A DNA stretch of 64,000 nt from Njordibacter sp905182035 (GTDB lineage: Bacteria; Pseudomonadota; Gammaproteobacteria; Pseudomonadales; Balneatricaceae), in the NCBI RefSeq assembly GCF_047730075.1, contig NZ_CP159831.1, positions 248,001-312,000 on the forward strand, given 5' to 3'. Shown in pieces: positions 45,275-53,638 of the stretch (its first letter is position 1; every line of letters starts with the position of its first letter). Made by a program: the position numbers and the translations under genes. Under the pieces are notes generated by a model. The model had not been told where the DNA came from, did not search any database, and saw only the letters and a list, made by a program, of their open reading frames with translations.

Positions 45275-46042
45275 ATGATGACTTTAGCTCTATCCATTAT
45301 AGATTTACATAAAAGCTTTAATGAAAACGAAGTGATTAAAGGCATGTCCTTAGAAGCCAATAAAGGCGATGTGATTTCTTTAATTGGTGCCAGCGGCTCG
45401 GGTAAAAGTACCTTCTTACGCTGTATTAACTTGTTAGAGACACCCAACAGTGGTGAAGTGCGAGTCAACGGTGAGTTGATGGAAATGAAAACTGACAGTA
45501 AGGGTAATCGCCTGCCTGCTGACCAAAAGCAAGTCGATCGCATCCGCACTAAGTTGGGCATGGTATTCCAAAGTTTTAACCTTTGGAGCCATATGACTAT
45601 TCTAGAAAATATTATGGAAGCACCGGTACACGTTTTAGGCCAAACTAAAACTGAAGCTCATACTAAGGCTATGCAGTTGTTGGAAAAAGTGGGTATTGCC
45701 GATAAAGCCCATCAATATCCAGATCACTTGTCTGGCGGTCAACAGCAGCGAGCAGCCATTGCACGCGCATTGGCTATGGACCCAGAAGTAATGTTGTTTG
45801 ACGAGCCGACATCTGCATTAGACCCTGAATTAGTTGGAGAGGTACTTAAAGTTATGCGTCAGCTGGCCGCAGAAGGCCGCACCATGATTGTAGTTACCCA
45901 CGAAATGACCTTCGCTCGCGAAGTGTCCTCTAAAGTTATTTTTCTTCATCAAGGCATGATTGAAGAACAAGGCACGCCGGAAGAGGTTTTTCAAAATCCA
46001 AAATCAGAACGGTGCCGCCAGTTTTTGGCATCGAGCTATTAA
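45275..46042 (+). CDS. Polar amino acid/opine ABC transporter ATP-binding protein
   Basis: A 255-aa ATPase of the HisP/ArtP/OccP type: Walker A GASGSGKST, signature LSGGQQQR, Walker B VMLFDEPTSALD and VTHEM. The inserted MEMKTDSKGNRLPADQKQ loop is found in HisP-like proteins. It is intact, but no permease or binding-protein gene accompanies it. Only a remnant of a permease follows. It is therefore orphaned unless permeases elsewhere use it. Neighbouring oxidase genes suggest it once served uptake of their substrate. Two adjacent ATGs (45275, 45278) are possible starts. Confidence 0.92.
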   Translation: MMTLALSIIDLHKSFNENEVIKGMSLEANKGDVISLIGASGSGKSTFLRCINLLETPNSGEVRVNGELMEMKTDSKGNRLPADQKQVDRIRTKLGMVFQSFNLWSHMTILENIMEAPVHVLGQTKTEAHTKAMQLLEKVGIADKAHQYPDHLSGGQQQRAAIARALAMDPEVMLFDEPTSALDPELVGEVLKVMRQLAAEGRTMIVVTHEMTFAREVSSKVIFLHQGMIEEQGTPEEVFQNPKSERCRQFLASSY

Positions 46043-46094
46043 GCCCTAGCTTTTTGGCAAACTATAACCACAATAATTGAACGATGAGGTTCGT

Positions 46095-46224
46095 ATGAGT
46101 TTTATATCACCGCTGCCGCTATGTATTTAGTTATGACCTATGCTTTGGTATATTTATTGCTGCGTGGGAAAAGCGTATGAGTGGACACTTGCAAGAACGT
46201 GTTGTCATTGATCCCCGCTTATAA
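46095..46224 (+). pseudogene. Remnant of amino-acid ABC permease (HisM/ArtM-like C-terminus)
   Basis: Translation from 46100 reads FYITAAAMYLVMTYALVYLL followed by LR. After a one-base frameshift near 46165 it continues WEKRMSGHLQERVVIDPRL to a stop at 46222. That is the last membrane helix and basic tail of a HisM/OccM-type permease. Upstream, an ATG at 46095 with GAGG in front looks like the start of a lost gene, perhaps the binding protein, fused by deletion to this tail. The rest of the transporter is gone. Confidence 0.8.
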
Positions 46225-47335
46225 TCAGTTAGAGCCCTATGACTGGATCATCGTTGGTGGTGGTCTGGTAGGGGCATCAATTGCCTACGGTCTAATTCAA
46301 AAACAACCTCAATTACGTATTTTAGTGCTAGACGGCGCGGATACGGATCACCGTGCATCTGTGGGTAATTTTGGTCTCATTTGGGTGCAAGGTAAAGGTC
46401 ATAACTTCCCCGCATACGCCAATTGGAGTCTACAAGGAGCGGACTTGTGGCCCCAGTTTGCCCGTCAGTTGATCCACGAAAGTCAAATTGATATAGCTTA
46501 TCAAAGACAAGGTGGTTTAGAGTTTGCTCTAAGCCAACAACATCTTAGTGTCTTAAGTGAAGAAATGGCTGCCATGGCGCACCATACTCAGGGTGGGTTT
46601 CAATATACGTTACTTGATCGGGACGCTGCGTTAGCTTTACAGCCAGGCCTTGGTGAATCTGTAGTGGGGGCAGTTTACAGCCCACAAGATGGTCAAGTTA
46701 ATCCGTTATATCTATTGTCAGCGTTGCATAAGGCAAACCAATTGCACGGTGTGGAATACCAATCCCGTTGTACGGTTGAAAATATCGAGGTATTGACGCA
46801 AGGTTTTAATGTTGCAGGCTTTGCGGCTAAACAGATTGTCCTCTGTGCTGGCCTAGATAATCAGCGCTTGGGTAAGCAGCTAGCCATGCACTTGCCTGTG
46901 AGCCCCGTTAAAGGTCAAATACTCATTACCGAAAGAGCTGCGGCAGGTACGTTTACATATGCTTCCCCACAGCTGCGTCAAACTGCCGAAGGCACGATTC
47001 AGATAGGTGGTTCCCATGAGCACACAGGCCTAGATGACCGCTCGAGCCTTGAAGTGATGCAAGCCATTGCCGACGATGTAGTAGCTTTAATGCCAGAATT
47101 AGCACGCTTACAATTAGTTAGGAGTTGGGGTGCGCTACGAGTGATGTCACCTGATGGCGGCCCTATTTACCAGCACTCTGACAAGTACAAAGGGGCCTTT
47201 GGCGTGTGTTGCCACAGTGGTGTTACCCTTGCTGCAGCACACGCAGGACCATTGACTAATTGGCTATTAAACACCCTTGATAGAGACCAAAAAATACTTA
47301 TAGAAGCCATGAACAATGACCGATTCTCTGTTTAG
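46181..47335 (+). CDS. FAD-dependent amino/imino acid oxidoreductase (HcnC / opine oxidase subunit B type)
   Basis: A DAO-family flavoprotein with the dinucleotide motif IIVGGGLVGASIAYGL near residue 23 and C-terminal HSGVTLAAAHAGPLTNWLL. Size (about 375-384 aa) and neighbours match the catalytic beta subunit of three-component dehydrogenases: HcnC, octopine/nopaline oxidase B, D-hydroxyproline dehydrogenase. The reaction would be oxidation of a secondary amine or imino acid at the N-C bond. The start is unclear: GTG 46181, GTG 46199 and TTG 46208 all lie within the permease remnant, and none has a clear ribosome site. It overlaps the next gene by 20 nt. Confidence 0.85.
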   Translation: MDTCKNVLSLIPAYNQLEPYDWIIVGGGLVGASIAYGLIQKQPQLRILVLDGADTDHRASVGNFGLIWVQGKGHNFPAYANWSLQGADLWPQFARQLIHESQIDIAYQRQGGLEFALSQQHLSVLSEEMAAMAHHTQGGFQYTLLDRDAALALQPGLGESVVGAVYSPQDGQVNPLYLLSALHKANQLHGVEYQSRCTVENIEVLTQGFNVAGFAAKQIVLCAGLDNQRLGKQLAMHLPVSPVKGQILITERAAAGTFTYASPQLRQTAEGTIQIGGSHEHTGLDDRSSLEVMQAIADDVVALMPELARLQLVRSWGALRVMSPDGGPIYQHSDKYKGAFGVCCHSGVTLAAAHAGPLTNWLLNTLDRDQKILIEAMNNDRFSV

Positions 47336-47612
47336 ATCCTTGATTAAAGATCCGCCACAGTGCCCCATCGTCGTCAACGGTGTTGAGCACCAGGTGCCAG
47401 TTCAGCTTAGTGTAGCTGCGGCTTTGTTATATTTAGGTCACTTGGCCACCCGTCAGCATCCTGTTAGTGGCGAACCAAGGGCGCCATTTTGTCATATGGG
47501 AGTGTGCTTTGAATGTCTAGTAAGCATTGATGGGCAGCACAAACAGAGGGCTTGCTTACGTCAAATCACGCCATACATGTGTATTGAGACCCTGATGGCA
47601 GGGTTAAACTAA
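47316..47612 (+). CDS. [2Fe-2S] subunit of the oxidase complex (HcnA-like)
   Basis: A 98-aa ferredoxin-like protein. The cluster motif is CHMGVCFECLVSIDGQHKQRAC, split here as C-X4-C-X2-C followed by C about 12 residues on. It has the small-subunit layout of HcnA and of the gamma subunits of opine and hydroxyproline dehydrogenases. It would pass electrons between the two flavoproteins. It overlaps both neighbours (20 nt upstream, TAATG downstream), which indicates stoichiometric coupled synthesis. Confidence 0.9.
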   Translation: MTDSLFRSLIKDPPQCPIVVNGVEHQVPVQLSVAAALLYLGHLATRQHPVSGEPRAPFCHMGVCFECLVSIDGQHKQRACLRQITPYMCIETLMAGLN

Positions 47613-48997
47613 TGAACAAGATATATGACTATTTGGTGATTGGTGCAGGGCCAGCGGGTATGTCTGCTGCAATAGAAGCAAGTAAAGCAGGGTTGTGTGT
47701 ATTAGTGCTGGACCAGGCCGCAAGTGCTGGTGGTCAAATTTACCGTAATTTAGGTCAGGCTGAAAGTAAGCAAGCTAAAGTATTGGGCCCTGACTATGTT
47801 TCGGGTAAGCCTTTATTGGCCAGGTTTATGGCTGCTAAATGCGATTACCAACCTCTGGTGCAAGTATGGCATATCGAGGCCCATGAAAAGGGTTTTGTGG
47901 TGGCAGTGCTGGTTTCTGGTGAGTCAATAACTTATGTCACTAGTCATCTATTATTAGCTAATGGGGCTATGGAAAGACCTATAGCTATAGCCGGCTGGGA
48001 TAAGCCTGGGGTTATGACTGTCGGGGCAGGGCAAATTTTACTAAAGTCTTCCGCTTTATTACCTAAACAGGTTGTTTTGGCCGGTTCCGGTCCTTTGCTG
48101 CTGCTGTTGGCGCAACAATATCGTGCCGCTGGTGTCACTATTACTGCCTTACTCGACACCACGCCTAAGTCCAACTATTGGTATGCTATACCGTGGCTAA
48201 TGGCGGGCTTAACCACGCCAACACAGCTGTTTAAAGGCCTTTGGTTAACCTTGGTGCAGCGCATTAAGATACCTTACATTAGTGGAGTGTCTCACATTGA
48301 AGTGATAGGCAAAGAGCATGCATCGGGAGTGCGCTACACTGTATCGGGCAAGGTTTATGACATCGCCTGTAACTTGATAATGTTACATCAAGGGCTTATT
48401 CCTCAAACCCAAATGGCACAACTGTTAGGGTGTCCTCAGGTGTGGAATGACTTTAAACAGTGTTGGCAGACGCAAGTGGGTGCAGCTGGTCAAACGCCAA
48501 TCGATGGCCTGCAAGTAGCAGGAGATGCTGGCGCCATTGGGGGTGCCTACTTGGCTCAACTTGAGGGTAGAATTGCAGGCCTTGCTAGAGTAAATAGTGC
48601 AGCAGAACTCCGGTCTCGGCGAAACAAGTTAGTTAACCTATGGCTGCGTTTTAGGATCAAACAACTACACTGGGCTCGGGGTTTAATTGATCGTCTATAC
48701 CAACCAGCAGCGTGGCTTTCGGAACCTTCTGGGGACACCGTTGTTTGTCGCTGTGAACAGGTGAGTGCAGAGGCTATTACGGCCATTGCCAACACAGGGT
48801 GTGCCGGTGTAAATCAACTGAAAAGTTTTACTCGTGCAGGTATGGGGGCATGTCAGGGTCGCCAGTGTGGCCTCAATTTAGGCTATTTGGTGGCCCACGC
48901 TCAGCAGCGGCCGATGTCAGAGGTAGAGCCTTTGACCGTACGACCTCCTTTAAGTCCTATCTGCTTAGGTCAATTAGCTAGGCGGTCTGAGTTGTAG
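47612..48997 (+). CDS. Pyridine nucleotide-disulfide-type flavoprotein with BFD-like cluster (HcnB-like)
   Basis: A 461-aa alpha-type subunit. The FAD motif VIGAGPAGMSAAIEA is at the N-terminus, and a second dinucleotide motif VVLAGSGPLLLLLAQQY is near residue 150. A C-terminal BFD-like [2Fe-2S] site has ligands CRC and CQGRQC near residues 382-425. This is the arrangement of HcnB and opine oxidase subunit A. Together with the two preceding genes it forms a membrane-associated dehydrogenase that probably feeds electrons to the respiratory chain. The substrate is not determinable from sequence. Confidence 0.88.
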   Translation: MNKIYDYLVIGAGPAGMSAAIEASKAGLCVLVLDQAASAGGQIYRNLGQAESKQAKVLGPDYVSGKPLLARFMAAKCDYQPLVQVWHIEAHEKGFVVAVLVSGESITYVTSHLLLANGAMERPIAIAGWDKPGVMTVGAGQILLKSSALLPKQVVLAGSGPLLLLLAQQYRAAGVTITALLDTTPKSNYWYAIPWLMAGLTTPTQLFKGLWLTLVQRIKIPYISGVSHIEVIGKEHASGVRYTVSGKVYDIACNLIMLHQGLIPQTQMAQLLGCPQVWNDFKQCWQTQVGAAGQTPIDGLQVAGDAGAIGGAYLAQLEGRIAGLARVNSAAELRSRRNKLVNLWLRFRIKQLHWARGLIDRLYQPAAWLSEPSGDTVVCRCEQVSAEAITAIANTGCAGVNQLKSFTRAGMGACQGRQCGLNLGYLVAHAQQRPMSEVEPLTVRPPLSPICLGQLARRSEL

Positions 48998-49042
48998 TCT
49001 GTTTTTTTAACCAAACTTTGTGCATGATGTAGCTTTCTCAGG

Positions 49043-49636
49043 TTAGTTTTTCACTGCCTGCAATACTAATTCCTTGAGCTCTTCTACCGGTATGGGTTTG
49101 CGTAATACAGACACACTATGAGGTAAATTGCTTGCAGCTACTTCTGCTTCATCCACGCTCGTTACAACAATTGGTGTGAGGTGATCATATTTGGGGTCAT
49201 TTTGTAATCGCTCAATTATGGCAAAACCATCGAGCTGCGGCATTTGTAGGTCGGTAATAAGTACTGTTGGTTTGAATTCGCCAATCTTAACAAGGGCATC
49301 AATGCCATTTTCTGCAGTTTCTACTTGTAGGCTAGGGAACCAATTATTGATGAGCATTTTATACAATAATAAGGTGTCCTTATTGTCATCTACAATCAGG
49401 ACTGTAACAGTGCCTTTGGTGCTGGGCCTGCGAATAGGTGTTTGTTTTTCATGTTTTTCATCGAGCAGTTGTTGGATAGAGCCTACACTGATACGGCGGT
49501 GGCCGCCGGCTGTTTTCCACGCTTGTAATACACCACTTTCTACCCAAAGTTGAACTGAGCGTACAGAGACGTTAAGTAATGTGGCTGCCTGGCGAGTGGT
49601 AAGCTCAGACATTGTGGAGAGGTCGATGCTACTCAT
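49043..49636 (-). CDS. Excisionase-type HTH fused to a response-regulator receiver domain
   Basis: A 197-aa protein with reversed domain order. The N-terminal MerR/excisionase-like helix-turn-helix is at about 10-60 (LTTRQAATLLNVSVRSVQLWVESG, then TAGGHRRI). The C-terminal receiver is at about 75-195, with acidic pocket VDDN, phosphoacceptor Asp in LITDLQMP, the Thr/Ser in VVTS and Lys in LRKP. All phosphorylation residues are present. No histidine kinase is adjacent, so it is an orphan. Its promoter region contains an imperfect AT-rich inverted repeat around 49657-49679 that could be its own site. Confidence 0.9.
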   Translation of the reverse strand: MSSIDLSTMSELTTRQAATLLNVSVRSVQLWVESGVLQAWKTAGGHRRISVGSIQQLLDEKHEKQTPIRRPSTKGTVTVLIVDDNKDTLLLYKMLINNWFPSLQVETAENGIDALVKIGEFKPTVLITDLQMPQLDGFAIIERLQNDPKYDHLTPIVVTSVDEAEVAASNLPHSVSVLRKPIPVEELKELVLQAVKN

Positions 49637-49701
49637 GTGCGGTTTTTCATCTAAAATGATAATAGGTCTATTATTATCAAAATTACCATTTTTAAATAGA
49701 T

Positions 49702-49739
49702 AAAAAACCCATAAAAAGTGTCAATTTTCGTGGGGTTTT
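49702..49739 (-). terminator. Intrinsic terminator of the pyr operon
   Basis: On the minus strand, just after the pyrC' stop, AAAACCC pairs with GGGTTTT and an inner AAAA/TTTT helix brackets the loop. The hairpin is followed by a T run. It closes the pyrR-pyrB-pyrC' transcript before the HTH-receiver gene. Confidence 0.6.
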
Positions 49740-49741
49740 GG

Positions 49742-51010
49742 TTACATTATGTAACTCGTGAGGCCACCTTTTATGGTTAATTTCACACGTGCCTTGAGTT
49801 GCTGGTTGGCTAATGCTTGATTGGTGCCACGGCTCAGTTGGCTAGACGAATTAAGTGTCCAAGGATAGCTGGGATCAATTAAGGTGAGGTTGGCTTCTTC
49901 ACCTATAGCTAGGCTTGTGGTTTTTCCAAGAGCAATGGTGGCACTATTAGAGCTCAATGCTTGAATAGCCAGTGCCCAGGTAAGATCCTCTGCGGCCACT
50001 AGCCCTTGGATGAGTGGGACCAACATATCATAAATCGCCATGCCTGTTGCCGTAGCTGCAAAAGGAGCACATTTGGCAGCAGATTCATGGGGCTGATGAG
50101 CGGAACAGATCGCATCTAAGGTGCCATCTTTAATACCAGCGAGTAGGGCTTTACGGTCTGATTCTGCTCTTAAAGGCGGTTGAACATGGTACTGGCTACG
50201 ATAGCCCTCTATGGCAGTGTCGGTGAAGCAAAGATGGGCAATACCCACATCGGCGGTGATGTTCATTCCTTGTGCCTTTGCCTGACGGATCAGAGCTACG
50301 CCCGCCGCACTTGTGAGCTGGTTGAAATGGCCGCTTACGCCAGTATGCTGCATGAATTGTAAATGACGGCTAATAGAAAGGGTTTCAGCAACCACAGGAA
50401 TACCATCTAAACCCATCCGTGTTGCAGTGGGGCCGGCATGCATGTGGCCATCACCTAATTGCTGGTCTTGCGCCTGCACAAATACCTTTAAACCAAAGGT
50501 AGCGGCATATTCATAACAACGCAACAACACGGTGTTGTCACTGATGTCGTAACTTGCATTGCTAAAGCCAATGCAGCCAGCACGAGAAAGCGATTCCATA
50601 TTACTTAGTTGAGTGCCTTTTAAGTCTTTGGTGAGCGCGGCCACCGGCAGTAAGTCACAAAATCCTGCGGCTGCAACCTTGTTTTTGATCATGCTAATAA
50701 CGGAACCAGCATCACTGCATGGTTGGGTATCTGGGCTGGGACATAAATGCGTGAAACCAGCACTGGCAGCTGCCTGAGTTTCACTAGCAATGGTGCCCTT
50801 TTGTATTTGATTAAGATCCCTTAAGCAGGTGTGAAGGTCTACAAAACTGGGGCTTAAAATCATACCTTTAGCATCAATTTCTGAGGTTGCACGAACACCA
50901 GTGAGGTTTCCAATGGCCTGGATATGGCTGTCTTTTATGTGTAAATCTGTGACTTGATCCAATTGTTTGCTGGGGTCAATTAGGCGTGCGCCGCGGATAA
51001 TTATGCTCAT
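49742..51010 (-). CDS. pyrX: Dihydroorotase-like protein PyrC' (PyrX), non-catalytic
   Basis: A 422-aa dihydroorotase homolog lacking key metal ligands. The usual DxHxHxR is DLHTCLR, with the second His replaced by Cys. The C-terminal D-H-A-P-H motif reads SAHQPH, without the catalytic Asp. Such pseudo-dihydroorotases in Pseudomonas and relatives are structural partners required for aspartate transcarbamoylase assembly. It overlaps pyrB by 4 nt (ATGA), consistent with a fixed complex. An active PyrC should be encoded elsewhere. Confidence 0.9.
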   Translation of the reverse strand: MSIIIRGARLIDPSKQLDQVTDLHIKDSHIQAIGNLTGVRATSEIDAKGMILSPSFVDLHTCLRDLNQIQKGTIASETQAAASAGFTHLCPSPDTQPCSDAGSVISMIKNKVAAAGFCDLLPVAALTKDLKGTQLSNMESLSRAGCIGFSNASYDISDNTVLLRCYEYAATFGLKVFVQAQDQQLGDGHMHAGPTATRMGLDGIPVVAETLSISRHLQFMQHTGVSGHFNQLTSAAGVALIRQAKAQGMNITADVGIAHLCFTDTAIEGYRSQYHVQPPLRAESDRKALLAGIKDGTLDAICSAHQPHESAAKCAPFAATATGMAIYDMLVPLIQGLVAAEDLTWALAIQALSSNSATIALGKTTSLAIGEEANLTLIDPSYPWTLNSSSQLSRGTNQALANQQLKARVKLTIKGGLTSYIM

Positions 51011-52026
51011 GGGCGTAGCTTCCCTGTTAGGCTGGACGGGGTGTTGGCTTGGGCTTGGCGCTGTTGCATTTGGCCGCTCATGGCCATGGACATCACAGCC
51101 ATGCGCAGGGCGATACCATAACCCACTTGATTAAGTATCATGGATTGGGGACCATCGGCTACGGCGGACTCAATCTCTATACCGCGATTGATTGGGCCAG
51201 GGTGCATTACTATAGCGTCAGGCTTAGCTTGCGCCAAACGTTCCTTAGTGAGTCCGTATAAGCGGAAGTACTCTCCTGCAGATGGTAAGAAGGCAGAGTC
51301 CATACGCTCTGTTTGTAATCGCAACATGATAACAACATCAACACCATCGATGCCGCTGTCCATGTTGTTATGTGTGGTTACGCCCATACTATCGATGGCT
51401 TGGGGCATAAGGGTATTTGGGCCGACTAAACGGATGTCGCTACAACCTAAGGTTTTAAGGGCATGGATTTGGTCACGGGCAACTCGAGAATGCAAAATGT
51501 CACCCACAATTGCCACTGAGAGAGACTCAAAGTAACCCTTATTGCGGCGAATGGTGAGCATATCGAGCATGGCTTGTGTAGGGTGTGCGTGGCGCCCATC
51601 GCCGGCGTTAATAATGGCCACATCAGGGGTAACTTGGGAGGCGATAAAGTGCGCGGCGCCAGAATCACCGTGTCGTACCACAAACATATCACTGTGCATG
51701 GCACGTAAGTTTTGTAAGGTATCAAGCAGGCTTTCGCCCTTGCTGGTGGCTGAGGTTTTGATGTCTAGGGTAAGCACGTCAGCAGATAAACGCTTGGCGG
51801 CCAGTTCAAAAGTACTGCGTGTGCGTGTAGAGTTTTCAAAAAACAAATTTACCACCGTACGACCCCGCAGAAGTGGTACTTTTTTCACCTCCTGATTGCC
51901 CACCACAACAAAAGAATCGGCTGTATCTAGGATGCGCTCAAGCATAAGGCGATCTAGCCCTTCTGGGGTCAAAAAGTGGCGCAGTTCACCACTTTTGGTG
52001 AGCTGTAAATCAGCTAAGTTACTCAT
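51007..52026 (-). CDS. pyrB: Aspartate carbamoyltransferase catalytic subunit
   Basis: Commits carbamoyl phosphate and aspartate to pyrimidine synthesis. About 339 aa, with the carbamoyl-phosphate motif FFENSTRTRSTFELAAKRL, HPTQAMLDMLTI and the MHPGPINRG motif. I start at the ATG at 52026, overlapping the pyrR stop by 8 nt. An in-frame codon 9 nt upstream is possible. It belongs to the class that forms a dodecamer with a pseudo-dihydroorotase, and no pyrI is present. Confidence 0.96.
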   Translation of the reverse strand: MSNLADLQLTKSGELRHFLTPEGLDRLMLERILDTADSFVVVGNQEVKKVPLLRGRTVVNLFFENSTRTRSTFELAAKRLSADVLTLDIKTSATSKGESLLDTLQNLRAMHSDMFVVRHGDSGAAHFIASQVTPDVAIINAGDGRHAHPTQAMLDMLTIRRNKGYFESLSVAIVGDILHSRVARDQIHALKTLGCSDIRLVGPNTLMPQAIDSMGVTTHNNMDSGIDGVDVVIMLRLQTERMDSAFLPSAGEYFRLYGLTKERLAQAKPDAIVMHPGPINRGIEIESAVADGPQSMILNQVGYGIALRMAVMSMAMSGQMQQRQAQANTPSSLTGKLRP

Positions 52027-52552
52027 GATTAGCACGCTCGATAATAGATAGTTTTAGAGTCTCTGGGCCATCAAGTTGCAGGTATTGACCCACTTCTAAA
52101 TCCAATGTAAGTGCACAGGCATCTGCTTGAATGGGTAATTCTCGTTGGTTAACGCTGCATAAGGTAACCAGCTTTATACTGGCGGGGCGGCCGAAGTCAA
52201 ACAGTTCATTCATTGCCGCACGAACGGTACGGCCTGTCATTAAAACATCATCAACTAACAACAGGTGACGATCATTAATGTTAAACGGTAGTGAAGAGGG
52301 GCTTACTTGTGGATGCAGGCCATTTTTAGAGAAATCATCTCGATAAAAGGCGATGTCTAGTTGTCCAAAAGGCGCGTGAAGATGTTCGGCAATTACTTTT
52401 GCCAACCATACTCCACCTGTGTGAATACCAATAACGAGGGGTTGGCCTAGTTTTTGCGTAGTAATAAGTTGATCGACTTGATTTAATAAACTGTTAACGA
52501 GGGCGGGAGTGTCTGCCAATTCTGGGTGTTGCGGGTGTTGTGTAGCTCCCAT
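52019..52552 (-). CDS. pyrR: PyrR bifunctional regulator / uracil phosphoribosyltransferase
   Basis: A 177-aa PRTase-fold protein. The PRPP-binding motif is LLLVDDVLMTGRTVRAAM, and GIHTGGVWLAKVIAEHL and AFYRDDF are typical of PyrR. In Gram-positives it binds pyr mRNA. In gammaproteobacteria its regulatory role is less clear and it may mainly salvage uracil. It is the first gene of pyrR-pyrB-pyrC'. The 62-bp upstream gap is too short to show a full attenuator. Confidence 0.93.
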   Translation of the reverse strand: MGATQHPQHPELADTPALVNSLLNQVDQLITTQKLGQPLVIGIHTGGVWLAKVIAEHLHAPFGQLDIAFYRDDFSKNGLHPQVSPSSLPFNINDRHLLLVDDVLMTGRTVRAAMNELFDFGRPASIKLVTLCSVNQRELPIQADACALTLDLEVGQYLQLDGPETLKLSIIERANHE

Positions 52553-52614
52553 TAGGCTTCCTCTTGGTAGGTTTTAGGCGTGTCTTGTTATGGTAATTAT
52601 TGTAGCTATCGTAA

Positions 52615-53067
52615 CTATTCTAACAAGGGCACATTTGATAAACGGTGTTCAGTCTCATTAAACCAGCTTTGGAGTATTAACCCAGCGGCGATACCATCGA
52701 CACCATGCTTTTTCCAATCGGTGCCACCACCCGCTTCAAGATGCTCTCGTTTGGCGGCTTGGGTGGATAGGCGTTCGTCTACTACATAACAAGGACAATC
52801 AAAACGAGCGCTCATGCGATTGGCAAATTTTCGTGCCCTTAATGCCATTTCACTGATTGAACCGTCCATATTATACGGAATTCCCACTACAAATGCTTGT
52901 GCTTGCCACTCGTCTACTAGGCCTTCCAAGATCTGCCAACTTGGGATGCCATCTTGGGCTTTTATGGGTGCCAGCACAACGGGTTGAGTGTGGGGATTAC
53001 TGGCAAAGGCTACGCCTATGCGTTTACTGCCAAAGTCAAAGCCTAGCAAATTAAGGGGTTTATCCAT
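52615..53067 (-). CDS. ruvX: Putative pre-16S rRNA nuclease RuvX/YqgF
   Basis: RNase H-fold protein of about 150 aa. It has the N-terminal LLGFDFGSKRIGVA, GIPYNMDGSISEMA and VDERLSTQAA motifs, and a final acidic GVDGIAAGLILQSW. The family matures 16S rRNA 5' ends and was earlier called a Holliday junction resolvase. The ATG at 53067 overlaps the yqgE stop by 8 nt. A TTG two codons upstream is the alternative. Confidence 0.95.
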   Translation of the reverse strand: MDKPLNLLGFDFGSKRIGVAFASNPHTQPVVLAPIKAQDGIPSWQILEGLVDEWQAQAFVVGIPYNMDGSISEMALRARKFANRMSARFDCPCYVVDERLSTQAAKREHLEAGGGTDWKKHGVDGIAAGLILQSWFNETEHRLSNVPLLE

Positions 53068-53638
53068 GGCCAATTTGGTTAGAAATCAGATTGATGTCGA
53101 TACCAAGTGAGTCAGCTGCAGCTTGGAAGCGATCTTCTGGAGCCATTTTAAACACGATATTCGCGTCAAACGGACAGCATAGCCAGGAATTGTCTGCCAA
53201 TTCTTGCTCAAGCTGACCAGGTCCCCAGCCAGCATATCCCAGGGCAATCAGGCTATGCTCGGGGCCAGCAGAGTGGGCTATGTCGTTAATGACATCAGAG
53301 GAAGTGGTTAGGCATAAGTCCTCTGAAACACGAATGCTAGATTTCCACTGCTTATTTCTTAATGGGGTATGTAGTACAAACCCATGTTCTGGCTGCACTG
53401 GACCGCCTGTAAATATGGGTTGTTCTACATCTGTAATATTTGAATCCAAGATATCAAGTTGTGGCAGTATGTCTGTAAAGGCAATGTTGTTAGCTCGATT
53501 AATCACTAAACCCATGGCGCCTTTTTCACTATGTTCGCAGATATAAACTAAACTGCGGGTGAAGTTCTCATCTTCCATTCTTGGCATAGAAATCAGCATG
53601 AAATGATGCAGACTGTTTTTGCTAGGTTTTTCAGACAC
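53060..53638 (-). CDS. yqgE: YqgE/AlgH family protein
   Basis: A 192-aa protein of the UPF0301 family. It opens HHFMLISMPRMEDENFTRSL and has the conserved YICEHSEKGAMGLVINR, FTGGPVQPEHGFVLHTP and ALGYAGWGPGQLEQEL segments. The biochemical function is not established. In Pseudomonas AlgH was linked to alginate regulation. It is flanked by gshB (one-base overlap) and ruvX in the standard order. Confidence 0.95.
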   Translation of the reverse strand: MSEKPSKNSLHHFMLISMPRMEDENFTRSLVYICEHSEKGAMGLVINRANNIAFTDILPQLDILDSNITDVEQPIFTGGPVQPEHGFVLHTPLRNKQWKSSIRVSEDLCLTTSSDVINDIAHSAGPEHSLIALGYAGWGPGQLEQELADNSWLCCPFDANIVFKMAPEDRFQAAADSLGIDINLISNQIGHG

